From Lachnospiraceae bacterium (GTDB lineage: Bacteria; Bacillota_A; Clostridia; Lachnospirales; Lachnospiraceae): a stretch of 7,305 nucleotides of DNA. The position numbers and the translations under genes were made by a program. Position 1 is the first letter of the stretch. Each line of letters begins with the position of its first letter. Location: positions 1 to 7,305 of the forward strand of contig JAEEXJ010000127.1 in NCBI GenBank assembly GCA_016291475.1. Direction: 5' to 3'. Shown here one piece after another: positions 1 to 6,692 of the stretch. Below the pieces are notes generated by a model, which worked only from the letters and a program-made list of their open reading frames with translations, had not been told where the DNA came from and searched no databases.

Positions 1-71
<71 letters not shown>

Positions 72-250
72 AGTTTAATCTCAGCCAGTCTTAAACTGGC
101 TTATCCATAATCTACTGATTAAGGTTTGTTTTCGTTCTCTGAAATTTCTATGCCGGTTTCGAGTTCCGGCTTGAATAGGAATTTTCAGGGATGCATTAGT
201 ATTGAATTATCAAGGAACTTTGCCGCTGTCTCACGCGACAGCTTATATAA
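72..250 (-). other. rRNA operon leader with hairpins and an antitermination-like motif
   Basis: This is the transcribed leader between the predicted rRNA promoter and the mature 16S 5' end. Going downstream on the minus strand it contains four things. First is a 6-bp stem (GCTGTC/GACAGC, 225-242) near the predicted transcript start. Second is GTTCCTTGATAATTCAAT at 218-201, resembling the TTCTTTGAAAACTGAATA-type motif common in Firmicute rRNA leaders and plausibly linked to antitermination. Third is a long imperfect hairpin pairing 139-147 with 180-188, with an inner GCCGG/CCGGC stem at 152-156/166-170. Fourth is a perfect 7-bp hairpin AGCCAGT/ACTGGCT at 83-101, just before the 16S 5' end. The structures are read from the sequence. 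Their roles in processing or antitermination are inference. Confidence 0.6.
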
Positions 251-277
251 ATTATCACATCGATTTTTATAAGTCAA
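251..277 (-). promoter_or_regulatory. Predicted rRNA operon promoter with AT-rich upstream region
   Basis: On the minus strand, TTGACT (277-272) is a 5/6 match to the -35 box. GATAAT (256-251) is a 5/6 match to the -10 box. The 15-bp spacer is short; other -10 readings such as TAATTT give 17 bp but match less well. The 40 bp upstream (278-318) are strongly A/T-rich with T and A runs, as expected for an UP element of an rRNA promoter. Initiation would fall near 240-245, at the first leader hairpin. Confidence 0.6.
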
Positions 278-318
278 CAACTTTTTCAAAAAAATCTCAG
301 GAAATTTTTGAAGAATAC

Positions 319-343
319 AAAACCCCTGAACTGCAGGGGTTTT
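319..343 (-). terminator. Rho-independent terminator of the metE-metF operon
   Basis: A perfect 10-bp stem (AAAACCCCTG / CAGGGGTTTT) with a 5-nt loop starts 9 bp after the metF stop codon. On the minus strand the stem ends in TTTT and continues TTTTGTATTCTTC, giving a T-rich tract. It separates the met operon from the rRNA promoter, whose -35 box starts only about 41 bp further on. Because the stem is symmetric and flanked by A and T runs, weak function on the other strand is possible, but no gene reads into it from that side. Confidence 0.88.
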
Positions 344-352
344 GACTACTCT

Positions 353-1213
353 TTATACTATGTTTCTTATCCCCTCGCAGATCCTTCTTGCGACTCTCGG
401 ATTGTTCATCGTATACAGATGTATTCCGCGTATGTCCGAAACCAGCAGATCTATTATCTGGGTAAGCGCATATGAGAGCCCTGCATCAAACAAAGCTTCT
501 TTATTATCTTCGTACTTATCGATGATCCTTTTAAACCTGGCAGGAAATGATGCGTTGCACATACTCACCATACGCTTTATCTGCGACGCGTTTATGACAG
601 GCATTATCCCCGGGACCACAGGCACATCTATTCCCGCGATCTTACACTTCTCACTGAAGTTATAGAAAATATCATTATCAAAAAAGAGCTGTGACAAAAG
701 AACCTCTGCGCCTGCATCAACCTTGGTCCTTAAATGCTTCATCTCATCAACCATGTCCGCAGACTCGGCATGACACTCGGGATAACATGCACCGAGAAAA
801 CAGAAGTCGTATTCTTTTTTCAGATATGATATCAGATCGGATGCGTGTGCAAAGTCACCTGCGGGCGAAAGTTCGGGCGTAAGGTCTCCGCGTAGCGCAA
901 GAATATTTTCTATTCCTTCTGCCTGAAGCTTTTTTGCGAATTCATCTATTTCTTTCTTATCATAAGTAAGACATGTGAGATGAACGACGGGTTCGATCTT
1001 ATAATCTTCTTTTATCTTCTTCGCAAGATTGAGGGTACGTTCCGATCCTGTACTTCCGCCCGCCCCAAAGGTTACGCTGATATAATCGGGATTCAGCTCA
1101 GCCAGAACGGATAAGGTTTCATCGATATTTTCGAGAGCACTGTCTTTTTTAGGTGGAAATATTTCAAAAGACAGTGTTCTCTTTTTATTATTGTAGATAT
1201 CCGAAATTTTCAT
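353..1213 (-). CDS. metF: 5,10-methylenetetrahydrofolate reductase (MetF)
   Basis: This cytoplasmic flavoprotein reduces 5,10-methylene-THF to 5-methyl-THF, the methyl donor used by MetE for methionine synthesis. The 286-residue product is full length for bacterial MetF and forms a single TIM-barrel domain. Visible family motifs are LSFEIFPPK (residues 14-22, with Glu17 matching the catalytic Glu28 of E. coli), SVTFGAGGS (46-54), HLTC (78-81), ALRGD (106-110, with Asp110 matching the FAD-contacting Asp120), QLFFD, and PGIMPV. The start ATG is chosen because the N-terminus lines up with the family. The gene lies 31 bp after metE on the same strand and is almost certainly cotranscribed with it. 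No recognisable Shine-Dalgarno sequence precedes the ATG, so translation may depend on ribosomes arriving from metE (inference). It ends at a clear hairpin terminator. Confidence 0.96.
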   Translation of the reverse strand: MKISDIYNNKKRTLSFEIFPPKKDSALENIDETLSVLAELNPDYISVTFGAGGSTGSERTLNLAKKIKEDYKIEPVVHLTCLTYDKKEIDEFAKKLQAEGIENILALRGDLTPELSPAGDFAHASDLISYLKKEYDFCFLGACYPECHAESADMVDEMKHLRTKVDAGAEVLLSQLFFDNDIFYNFSEKCKIAGIDVPVVPGIMPVINASQIKRMVSMCNASFPARFKRIIDKYEDNKEALFDAGLSYALTQIIDLLVSDIRGIHLYTMNNPRVARRICEGIRNIV

Positions 1214-1244
1214 AATGACATTCGTGACGTTTTTACGCCGCGGA

Positions 1245-3530
1245 TTACTTTACGTCCTCTCTTAATTTCTTGGCTGCTTCCACAAGATTTATAAGACTTG
1301 CCTTTGTCTCCGTCTCTCCTCTTGTCTTGAGTCCGCAGTCGGGATTAACCCAAAGTTTGCTGTCGTCCAGTTTTTCTCTCATTAATTTGAGTGCGGAATA
1401 AATCTCATCCACTGAAGGAACTCTCGGGCTGTGAATATCGTAAACACCGGGGCCTACTTCGGTTCTGAAATTATTTTCCTTCAGAGCATCAAGGATCTGA
1501 AGATCCGAACGTGATGCTTCAAAAGTAATTACATCCGCATCCATCGCATCGATTGCGGGAATGATATCAGTAAACTCGCTGTAGCACATGTGAGTGTGAA
1601 TCTGTGTCTCGGGCTTTACTCCACTTGCAACAAGTCTGAACGCGGGGATTGCCCAATCAAGATACTCTTTATCCCAGTCACTCTTTCTTAAAGGAAGTTT
1701 TTCTCTGAGAGCCGCTTCATCGATCTGAATGATTCCGATTCCGTGTGCTTCAAGATCAAGAACTTCATCCCTGATGGCGAGCGCTATCTGAAGCGTGCTT
1801 TCCTTAATAGAAATATCTTCTCTGGGGAAGGACCAGTTCAAAATGGTTACGGGACCTGTGAGCATTCCCTTGACAGGCTTGTCAGTTAAGCTCTTTGTGT
1901 ATACGGACCAGTCAACGGTGATGGCATTCTTACGATATACATCGCCCCAGATAATGGGAGGCTTAACGCATCTTGTACCGTAGGACTGAACCCATGCCTT
2001 TTCCGTAAAAAGATAACCTTCAAGATTCTCGCCGAAATACTCGACCATGTCGTTTCTTTCGTATTCGCCGTGCACGAGCACATCCAGTCCTATCTCTTCC
2101 TGAAGTTTGATGCAGTCCGCTATCTTTTCCTTGATAAGATCATCGTATTCCTGTTTTGTGATCTCACCTCTCTTAAGAAGAGTTCTTCCCTTCTTAACAT
2201 CCTGAGTCTGAGGGAATGATCCGATGGTTGTCGTAGGAAAAATAGGAAGCTTTAAAAGTTCTTTCTGAATCTTTTCCCTCTCTGCAAATTCCGGCAGTCT
2301 GGTATAATCGGAATCTTTGATGGCAGCCACTCTGTTTCTTACTTCTTCGTTCCTGCTTCCTTCTCTTGCTTCGAAGAGCTTGCGATTTTTGCCGTATGTA
2401 AGGGAATACACAATCTCGGATTCATCCTTAGCATCCGCAAGTTTTGCAACTTCTCCCAGCTCTTCAAGTTTTTCAACCGCATATGCAAAGTGTCTTAAAT
2501 AATTGGAAGAAAGTTTTGTTTCACTCTTGGTTGTATAAGGAACATGAAGCAGTGAACATGAAGTAGACAGAACAATATTCTTAACACCCGCTCTCTTAAG
2601 AGAAGAAATTCTCGAAAGAGTCTTGGCGTAATCGTTTCTCCAAATATTCTTACCGTTTATAAGTCCCGCAAAAAGAATCTTGTCATCAGGGAAACCGTTC
2701 TTCTCCACCAGCACATAAGATCTGCGTCCCTCTACAAAATCCAATCCCAGTCCGTCAAACTTCATCTGTATAAGTTCGGAATAAATATCCCTGACATCTC
2801 CGAAATATGTCTGAAGAAGGATCTTGGCATTTCCTTTTACGGAAAGGATCTTTTCGTAAAGCGATTTGAAAAGTTCAATATCCTCGGCGGTAAGATCTTT
2901 TACCAGATAAGGTTCATCAAACTGTATCCACTCCGCGCCGAGATTATCGAATTCCTTAACCAGCGCAACGTACTCCGCGCGGAAATCATCTACGAAATCC
3001 TTGATGGTCTTCTTACCGGTAAATCTTGCAAGTTTTAAGAAAGTGAAAGGGCCTAGGATAACGGGCTTGGTCTTGATGCCAAGTGATGTTGCCTCATCAT
3101 ATTCGTCAAAAATCTTAGTTCCGTTTAAAATGACATACGCATCATCTTCAATCTCGGGAACGATGTAATGGTAATTTGTGTTGAACCATTTCTTCATCGC
3201 AAGAGCTTTTACATTACCCTTCTCTCCCTGATAACCTCTTGCCATTGCAAAATAAGTATCGAGAGGTGAAAGTCCAAGCTCTTTATATCTCCCCGGAATG
3301 ATGTTGAACTGAAGTGCGGTATCAAGAACCCCGTCATAATAAGAGAAGTCGTTTGATGAGATATAATCGATACCTGCATTATTCTGAGCGGTAAGCGCAA
3401 ACTCTCTCTGAGCTCTTCCCTCTTTCTGAAGATCCGCAAGAGTTGCCTCTCCGTTGAAATACTTCTCGATCACAAATTTGAGTTCTCTGTTTTTACCTAT
3501 TCTGGGAAAACCTATCACCGATGTCTTCAT
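1245..3530 (-). CDS. metE: Cobalamin-independent methionine synthase (MetE)
   Basis: MetE (5-methyltetrahydropteroyltriglutamate--homocysteine methyltransferase) moves the methyl of 5-methyl-THF to homocysteine, the last step of methionine synthesis, without vitamin B12. The product is 761 residues, typical for the family, with two TIM-barrel halves. The N-terminal half opens with [16 protein letters not shown] and the catalytic C-terminal half with [10 protein letters not shown]. All four zinc ligands are present: His647 and Cys649 (THMCYS), Glu671 (TFEASRS) and Cys732 (NPDCGLKTR). They correspond to E. coli His641, Cys643, Glu665 and Cys726 with a constant offset of 6. The frame is open upstream to a TTG at 3626, but the ATG at 3530 is preferred because it follows a good ribosome-binding site and starts exactly where the family starts. 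It is the first gene of an operon with metF and divergent from a LysR-type regulator that probably controls it. Confidence 0.97.
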   Translation of the reverse strand: MKTSVIGFPRIGKNRELKFVIEKYFNGEATLADLQKEGRAQREFALTAQNNAGIDYISSNDFSYYDGVLDTALQFNIIPGRYKELGLSPLDTYFAMARGYQGEKGNVKALAMKKWFNTNYHYIVPEIEDDAYVILNGTKIFDEYDEATSLGIKTKPVILGPFTFLKLARFTGKKTIKDFVDDFRAEYVALVKEFDNLGAEWIQFDEPYLVKDLTAEDIELFKSLYEKILSVKGNAKILLQTYFGDVRDIYSELIQMKFDGLGLDFVEGRRSYVLVEKNGFPDDKILFAGLINGKNIWRNDYAKTLSRISSLKRAGVKNIVLSTSCSLLHVPYTTKSETKLSSNYLRHFAYAVEKLEELGEVAKLADAKDESEIVYSLTYGKNRKLFEAREGSRNEEVRNRVAAIKDSDYTRLPEFAEREKIQKELLKLPIFPTTTIGSFPQTQDVKKGRTLLKRGEITKQEYDDLIKEKIADCIKLQEEIGLDVLVHGEYERNDMVEYFGENLEGYLFTEKAWVQSYGTRCVKPPIIWGDVYRKNAITVDWSVYTKSLTDKPVKGMLTGPVTILNWSFPREDISIKESTLQIALAIRDEVLDLEAHGIGIIQIDEAALREKLPLRKSDWDKEYLDWAIPAFRLVASGVKPETQIHTHMCYSEFTDIIPAIDAMDADVITFEASRSDLQILDALKENNFRTEVGPGVYDIHSPRVPSVDEIYSALKLMREKLDDSKLWVNPDCGLKTRGETETKASLINLVEAAKKLREDVK

Positions 3531-3538
3531 AAATATAT

Positions 3539-3548
3539 TCCTTTCTCC
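3539..3548 (-). promoter_or_regulatory. Ribosome-binding site that fixes the metE start
   Basis: GGAGAAAGGA lies 8 bp before the ATG at 3530 on the minus strand. It contains two overlapping Shine-Dalgarno-like cores. It supports the 761-residue form of MetE over a 793-residue form starting at TTG 3626, inside which this site would be coding. Confidence 0.85.
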
Positions 3549-3591
3549 ACCCTCATAACATTTTGCCGACCCGCTCAAACCGAGCATATTA

Positions 3592-3621
3592 AGTATAACT
3601 GCCGTTAATATGCAGGTACAA
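3592..3621 (-). promoter_or_regulatory. Candidate metE-metF promoter
   Basis: On the minus strand, TTGTAC (3621-3616, 3/6 to consensus) and TATACT (3597-3592, 5/6) are separated by 18 bp. A transcript starting near 3585 would have a leader of about 55 nt before metE. The leader holds a 4-bp hairpin (GCTC/GAGC, 3573-3585) but no sign of an S-box or T-box. The poor -35 box fits a promoter that needs an activator. The ATAG...CTAT palindrome at 3644-3658 would then be centred near -66, the usual position of a LysR-type recognition site. A second possible -10 (TATTGT, 3623-3618) is weaker. Confidence 0.4.
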
Positions 3622-3631
3622 TACAAATTAC

Positions 3632-3661
3632 TTGAAGTTATCCATAGATTTAATCTATAAT
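3632..3661 (+). promoter_or_regulatory. Predicted lysR promoter overlapping an operator palindrome
   Basis: TTGAAG (3632-3637) and a perfect TATAAT (3656-3661) are separated by 18 bp on the plus strand. Transcription would begin near 3668, leaving a leader of about 55 nt. The 15-bp palindrome at 3644-3658 covers the spacer and part of the -10 box, so a bound regulator should block this promoter. This fits autorepression, which is common for LysR-type regulators (inference). Confidence 0.55.
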
Positions 3662-3713
3662 ATAACTATAGTTATTATAATAATCTATAACTTGCTATAG
3701 CTTTTACTTATAG
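3644..3713. promoter_or_regulatory. Cluster of TATAG/CTATA inverted repeats, probable LysR-type operators
   Basis: Three inverted repeats lie between metE and lysR. ATAGATT-T-AATCTAT (3644-3658) is a perfect 15-bp palindrome that contains the LysR T-N11-A pattern. ATAACTATAGTTAT (3662-3675) is a perfect 14-bp palindrome. CTATA-N6-TATAG (3685-3700) overlaps GCTATAGC, and a further TTATAGG half-site follows at 3708-3714. The shared ATAG/CTAT half-sites suggest one protein binding at several positions, most simply the adjacent LysR-type regulator. The motif recalls the TATAGTT...AACTATA box described for the methionine regulator MtaR/MetR in Lactobacillales. That resemblance is a recollection, not a tested match. 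Confidence 0.6.
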
Positions 3714-3723
3714 GGATATAAAC

Positions 3724-4623
3724 ATGACACTTAAACAGCTCAGATACGCCGTGACCGTTGCGGAAACGGGCAACATGACCGAGGCCGCCGCAAAACTCTT
3801 TATTGCACAGCCCTCTCTCACCGCATCGATCCAGGAACTGGAAAAGGAATTCGGGATCGTCATATTCACAAGAGGCAAAAAAGGGATCGGTCTTACCAAA
3901 GAAGGTGAAGAATTCTTAGGATATGCAAGACAGGTTCTGGAACAGACCAATCTTATAGAGGAAAGATACACCGGAACTTCCGCGGGAAAGACCAAGTTCT
4001 GCGTCTCTTCACAGCATTACTCATTTGCCGTAGAGGCATTCGTAGAACTCCTCAAACAGCACGGTGGAGATAAATACGAATTCCATATGAGAGAAACACA
4101 GACCTACGAGATCATCGAAGACGTAGCAAGGATGAAGAGCGAAGTGGGAGTACTGTACCTGAACAGTTTTAACGAAACCGTTATCAGAAAGACTCTTCGT
4201 GACAACAATCTTATATTCGAACCCCTCTTTACCGCAAAGCCCCATGTGTTTATAGGAAAGTCGTCACCTCTTTCCCGTAAGAAAAAGCTGACGACCGAAG
4301 ATTTAAAGCCCTATCCCCGCCTGTCCTATGAGCAGGGAAGTCATAATTCGTTTTATTTTTCGGAAGAGATATTAAGTACTTTGGACAGTGACAAAGAAAT
4401 CGTAGTCTGCGACAGAGCGTCCCTGTTCAACATGCTGGTGGGTCTGAACGGATACACCATATGCAGCGGCGTCATCAGTGAAGAACTGAACGGCCCGGAG
4501 ATCATCGCCAAGCCCCTGGATGTGGACGACTACATGGAGATCGGATACATCCTCCCAGGAGCCATCAAGCCCTCAGCTCTTACCGCAAGTTATATCGAGA
4601 TCCTGAAGAAGTTGTGCATGTGA
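3724..4623 (+). CDS. LysR-type transcriptional regulator, probable regulator of metE-metF
   Basis: The 299-residue product has the usual size and layout of the family. A winged helix-turn-helix occupies about residues 1-60 (LRYAVTVAETGNMTEAAAKL, then the recognition helix QPSLTASIQELE and the FTR turn). A linker helix spans about 58-85. A periplasmic-binding-protein-like effector domain runs from about 90 to the end. It is cytoplasmic, with no signal peptide or membrane segment. The start ATG follows a weak TAGGGA element. The gene is divergent from metE across a spacer rich in inverted repeats, the typical placement of a LysR regulator next to its target. Control of methionine synthesis, perhaps with homocysteine or a related compound as effector, is therefore inferred from position and not from the effector domain. 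I do not recognise a specific named subfamily. It converges on the ABC permease gene 33 bp downstream. Confidence 0.93.
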   Translation: MTLKQLRYAVTVAETGNMTEAAAKLFIAQPSLTASIQELEKEFGIVIFTRGKKGIGLTKEGEEFLGYARQVLEQTNLIEERYTGTSAGKTKFCVSSQHYSFAVEAFVELLKQHGGDKYEFHMRETQTYEIIEDVARMKSEVGVLYLNSFNETVIRKTLRDNNLIFEPLFTAKPHVFIGKSSPLSRKKKLTTEDLKPYPRLSYEQGSHNSFYFSEEILSTLDSDKEIVVCDRASLFNMLVGLNGYTICSGVISEELNGPEIIAKPLDVDDYMEIGYILPGAIKPSALTASYIEILKKLCM

Positions 4624-4626
4624 CAA

Positions 4627-4655
4627 GAGTCAGTGGGGGCGGTTCTTTCCGACTC
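4627..4655 (+). terminator. Hairpin between convergent genes, possible terminator and decayed repeat copy
   Basis: GAGTC (4627-4631) pairs with GACTC (4651-4655). After a 3-nt bulge, GGGGG (4635-4639) can pair with TTTCC (4646-4650) through two G-C and three G-U pairs. The G-U pairs work only in the plus-strand transcript, so the hairpin favours the lysR mRNA, starting just after its stop codon. No T-run follows, so termination is uncertain. The core GGGGGCGGTTCT nearly matches GGGGGACGGTTCT in the long inverted repeat at 6591-6663, suggesting a degenerate member of the same repeat family. Confidence 0.4.
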
Positions 4656-4656
4656 C

Positions 4657-5577
4657 TCAAGCTCTCTTATAAGTCTTGGAGAATGCGCAAACCATAAATA
4701 CTACGCTAAATGCCATAAATACGAGGATATAAGTCAGGCTGTTTCCGATGGAAAGTGTATGTCCGAACATGCGTGAATTGAAGGAGAAGATACCTTTAAT
4801 GGTCTCTACGAACATTCCGTTATCAAGTCCGCCGATGGAGTTATTCATCTTGTCCACTACACCTCTCATCAGGATGTTTCTGATAGCGATGGTCACGTGA
4901 GTTGCAGGGAACAGATTGCAGAATGTCTGAACCTTATCGGAAAACTGTGAGATGGGAATATATGCACCGATCACAAATCCTGCGGCTGCGGAAAGCATTC
5001 CGAAGAAAGCATTTGAACTCTGAGCTGTCTTGAAAAAGAGCATAAAAGCCATAAAAAGTGCGGTGGATGAAACTGATCCGATGATGACCATTCCGAATGC
5101 CTTGAGGATATCGGCTGTTCCGAGAAGTAGTCCGCCGTCCATACTTAAAATGATCATTCCGGCTGCAAGAAGGATTCCTGTCATGATGCACGCTGAGATC
5201 GATGCTGCGCAGAAGTAAGAAAGAACGATCTGCCATCTCTTAATGGGGGTTGCGGAAATATCATAGTCGATCTTGTTCTCTCTGTCCTTAACGATGGTGG
5301 TAAGGCATGAATAAGGAACAGTGATCATCGCAGAGCCCAGCATTCCGATCAGAAGAGTAATGTTTACGAATACCTCAATATCACCGTCATTTATAAAGCT
5401 TCTGATGAATTCGGCATTTGCAAGTGCGGATTCAAACGCATCTTCAAATGTTCCCTTGAGGAAAAGCAGATACAGAACAAGTACTATAAGTGAAGTAAGC
5501 AGTGAAAAAAGAATCGCGCCTTTATCTTTAAAGTAAACAAGTATATTTCTCTTGGTCAATCCCATAAACTTTCTCAT
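4657..5577 (-). CDS. ABC-2 type transporter permease
   Basis: This 306-residue integral membrane protein is the membrane half of the exporter whose ATPase gene lies immediately upstream. About six transmembrane helices are visible, near residues 20-40, 70-93, 118-143, 158-182, 188-210 and 278-299. Extended loops lie at about 41-69 and 211-277. Between helices 2 and 3 is the cytoplasmic stretch VKDRENKIDYDISATPIKRW, characteristic of ABC-2 permeases of the DrrB/YhgE-like group. GAYIPISQF near 204-212 resembles the conserved G-x-IP element of the family. Its ATG overlaps the ATPase stop codon by 4 bp (ATGA), and an AAGGGAG ribosome-binding site lies inside the ATPase gene 11 bp before the start. 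The substrate cannot be read from the sequence; drugs, lipids or antimicrobial peptides are typical for the family. Confidence 0.92.
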   Translation of the reverse strand: MRKFMGLTKRNILVYFKDKGAILFSLLTSLIVLVLYLLFLKGTFEDAFESALANAEFIRSFINDGDIEVFVNITLLIGMLGSAMITVPYSCLTTIVKDRENKIDYDISATPIKRWQIVLSYFCAASISACIMTGILLAAGMIILSMDGGLLLGTADILKAFGMVIIGSVSSTALFMAFMLFFKTAQSSNAFFGMLSAAAGFVIGAYIPISQFSDKVQTFCNLFPATHVTIAIRNILMRGVVDKMNNSIGGLDNGMFVETIKGIFSFNSRMFGHTLSIGNSLTYILVFMAFSVVFMVCAFSKTYKRA

Positions 5578-6476
5578 ATATTTGCAATCTCCCTTCCGGT
5601 AAGGTTTAAAAACACATCGTCCATGCTGCCCTTGATGATCTCAAAATCAGTGATCTTATTCTTATATTCATAGAGCAGATCCGTTATCGAATTCTTGAAC
5701 TTAACATTGTAGTGATCGGAATCGTAAGTGTATTCCATCCCTTTGAGAATTCCCGCGTTCTCATCGCTTTCTTCCGTGTACCACACAAGTCTCGAACTTG
5801 CATATCCCGTCTTCAGTTCTGCAGGAGTTCCGCGTGCTATGATCTCTCCCTTATCAAGGATCACTACGTTATCCGCATCCTTGGTCTCTTCCATGTAGTG
5901 GGTCGTAAGGAAGATCGTCATCTTCTTTTCTCTTCTCAAGTAGTCGATGTGATCCCATACTACTTTTCGTGATTTCGGATCAAGGCCGGTTGTCGGCTCG
6001 TCGAGGAAAAGAATACGGGGATCATGAATCAGTGCCCTTGCTATGTCTACTCTTCTTCTCTGTCCTCCGGAGAGCTTGTCGTATCTTCTGTTCCAGATCT
6101 CGTCAAGTTCAAATCCTTCCCTGAACTCTGCCAGCCGCTCGTCCGTCTGTTTCCTTGTAAGTCCGTAGTAGGAACCTCTGGTGTAAAGATTTTCTTTGAC
6201 TGTCAGCTTATCGTCGAGAACCGAGTTCTGAAAAACTATTCCGATAAGAGATCTTATCTTGTCATCATCTTCACCAAGTACATTGTCAAATACCTTAACC
6301 TCACCGGATGTCTTCTGTAAGATCGTACTCAGTATATTTATCGTGGTGGATTTACCCGCTCCGTTTTCTCCGAGGAAAGCGAAAAGCTCACCTTCCTTAA
6401 CCTCGAAGGAGATACCCTTCACCGCTCTGTGCTCTTTATAATCCTTGATCAGGTTATTGACTGTGATAGCGTTCAT
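5574..6476 (-). CDS. ABC transporter ATP-binding protein (DrrA/CcmA-like exporter type)
   Basis: This 300-residue cytoplasmic ATPase powers the adjacent ABC-2 permease. Motifs in order are Walker A GENGAGKST (36-44), Q-loop Gln83 (VFQNS), signature LSGGQ (135-139), Walker B ILFLDE (155-160) followed by the D-loop Asp166, and the switch His193 (LTTH). All catalytic residues are intact. The C-terminal 80 or so residues form the extra domain (DUF4162-like) typical of DrrA-type ATPases and end in DDVFLNLTGRE, their usual closing motif. The ATG is preceded by AGAGAGG at 5 bp. The gene is first in a two-gene operon and lies downstream of a predicted promoter with LytTR-like direct repeats. The substrate is unknown. 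Confidence 0.95.
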   Translation of the reverse strand: MNAITVNNLIKDYKEHRAVKGISFEVKEGELFAFLGENGAGKSTTINILSTILQKTSGEVKVFDNVLGEDDDKIRSLIGIVFQNSVLDDKLTVKENLYTRGSYYGLTRKQTDERLAEFREGFELDEIWNRRYDKLSGGQRRRVDIARALIHDPRILFLDEPTTGLDPKSRKVVWDHIDYLRREKKMTIFLTTHYMEETKDADNVVILDKGEIIARGTPAELKTGYASSRLVWYTEESDENAGILKGMEYTYDSDHYNVKFKNSITDLLYEYKNKITDFEIIKGSMDDVFLNLTGREIANI

Positions 6477-6515
6477 GTTTGCCTCTCTTTATGTGTGTTT
6501 CCTTGTTACAAGTGC

Positions 6516-6544
6516 ATCATATCCGTATAAAGAGGACCTGAAAA
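6516..6544 (-). promoter_or_regulatory. Predicted promoter of the ABC exporter operon
   Basis: On the minus strand, TTTTCA (6544-6539, 4/6) and TATGAT (6521-6516, 5/6) are separated by exactly 17 bp. Initiation near 6509 would give a leader of about 33 nt before the ATPase start. The imperfect -35 box, with a direct-repeat pair 10 bp upstream of it, fits an activator-dependent promoter. Confidence 0.6.
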
Positions 6545-6554
6545 CAGAAATGCT

Positions 6555-6584
6555 ACCAACATGCATTTTGGGCATACCAAGATG
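6555..6584 (-). promoter_or_regulatory. Direct-repeat pair, probable LytTR regulator binding site
   Basis: CATCTTGGT (6584-6576) and CATGTTGGT (6563-6555) are 9-bp direct repeats on the minus strand, separated by 12 bp, so the period is 21 bp (two helical turns). The identity is wider than 9 bp: TGCAT[C/G]TTGGTA is 11/12 identical between copies. Paired 9-bp direct repeats with about 12-13 bp between them, placed just upstream of the -35 box, are the established architecture of LytTR-domain binding sites (AgrA, AlgR, VirR). The proximal copy matches about 7 of 9 positions of the published degenerate LytTR consensus; the distal copy matches about 6. The gene for a LytTR protein lies upstream in the same window. 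Binding is inferred. Confidence 0.6.
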
Positions 6585-6585
6585 C

Positions 6586-6663
6586 AAAAAGGTGGAACAG
6601 GGGGACGGTTCTGTCGTTCCACATGATTCTCGTGGAACGACAGAACCGTCCCCCTGTTCCACC
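6586..6663 (-). terminator. Perfect 32-bp inverted repeat with T-run: terminator and REP-like repeat
   Basis: Positions 6591-6622 and 6632-6663 are perfect reverse complements (32 bp each) around a 9-nt loop. On the minus strand the structure is followed directly by TTTTT (6590-6586), so it should terminate transcripts of the LytTR/membrane-protein genes, whose last stop codon is 29 bp before it. Each arm also folds on itself: GTGGAAC pairs with GTTCCAC, and inside them GACGG-TT-CTGTC closes a shorter stem after an unpaired AGGGG. The element can thus be seen as two inverted copies of a small G-rich hairpin, like a paired REP element. The GGGGACGGTTCT core recalls repeats I remember as dispersed in clostridial genomes. 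No transposase is present here. Confidence 0.8.
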
Positions 6664-6692
6664 GTCGTCCTATTTCACCTCATAGTCATTAT

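Noticed and set aside
342..665. Plus-strand open frame of 107 codons across the 3' end of metF
   Set aside because: It is antisense to a well-conserved enzyme gene, starts within the terminator stem, has no ribosome-binding site and resembles no family.
3531..3600. Possible S-box (SAM) riboswitch or T-box in the metE leader
   Set aside because: The leader shows only a 4-bp hairpin (3573-3585). There is no S-box core such as CTTATCAAGAG, no T-box motif, and no terminator before metE.
3531..3626. In-frame N-terminal extension of MetE starting at a TTG codon (32 extra residues)
   Set aside because: The extension contains the metE ribosome-binding site and its hydrophobic, cysteine-containing sequence has no counterpart in the MetE family; the ATG at 3530 begins exactly at the conserved N-terminus.
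3708..3995. Minus-strand open frame of 95 codons over the start of lysR
   Set aside because: It is antisense to the helix-turn-helix coding region of lysR; the LysR frame is clearly the conserved one.
4934..5236. Minus-strand open frame of 100 codons inside the permease gene
   Set aside because: It is an alternate-frame shadow of the membrane-helix coding sequence, rich in Arg and Ser with no domain, and has no start signals.
6591..6663. Inverted repeat as the terminal repeats of an insertion sequence or as a CRISPR unit
   Set aside because: Only 9 bp separate the arms, so no transposase fits between them, and there is no repeat-spacer periodicity.
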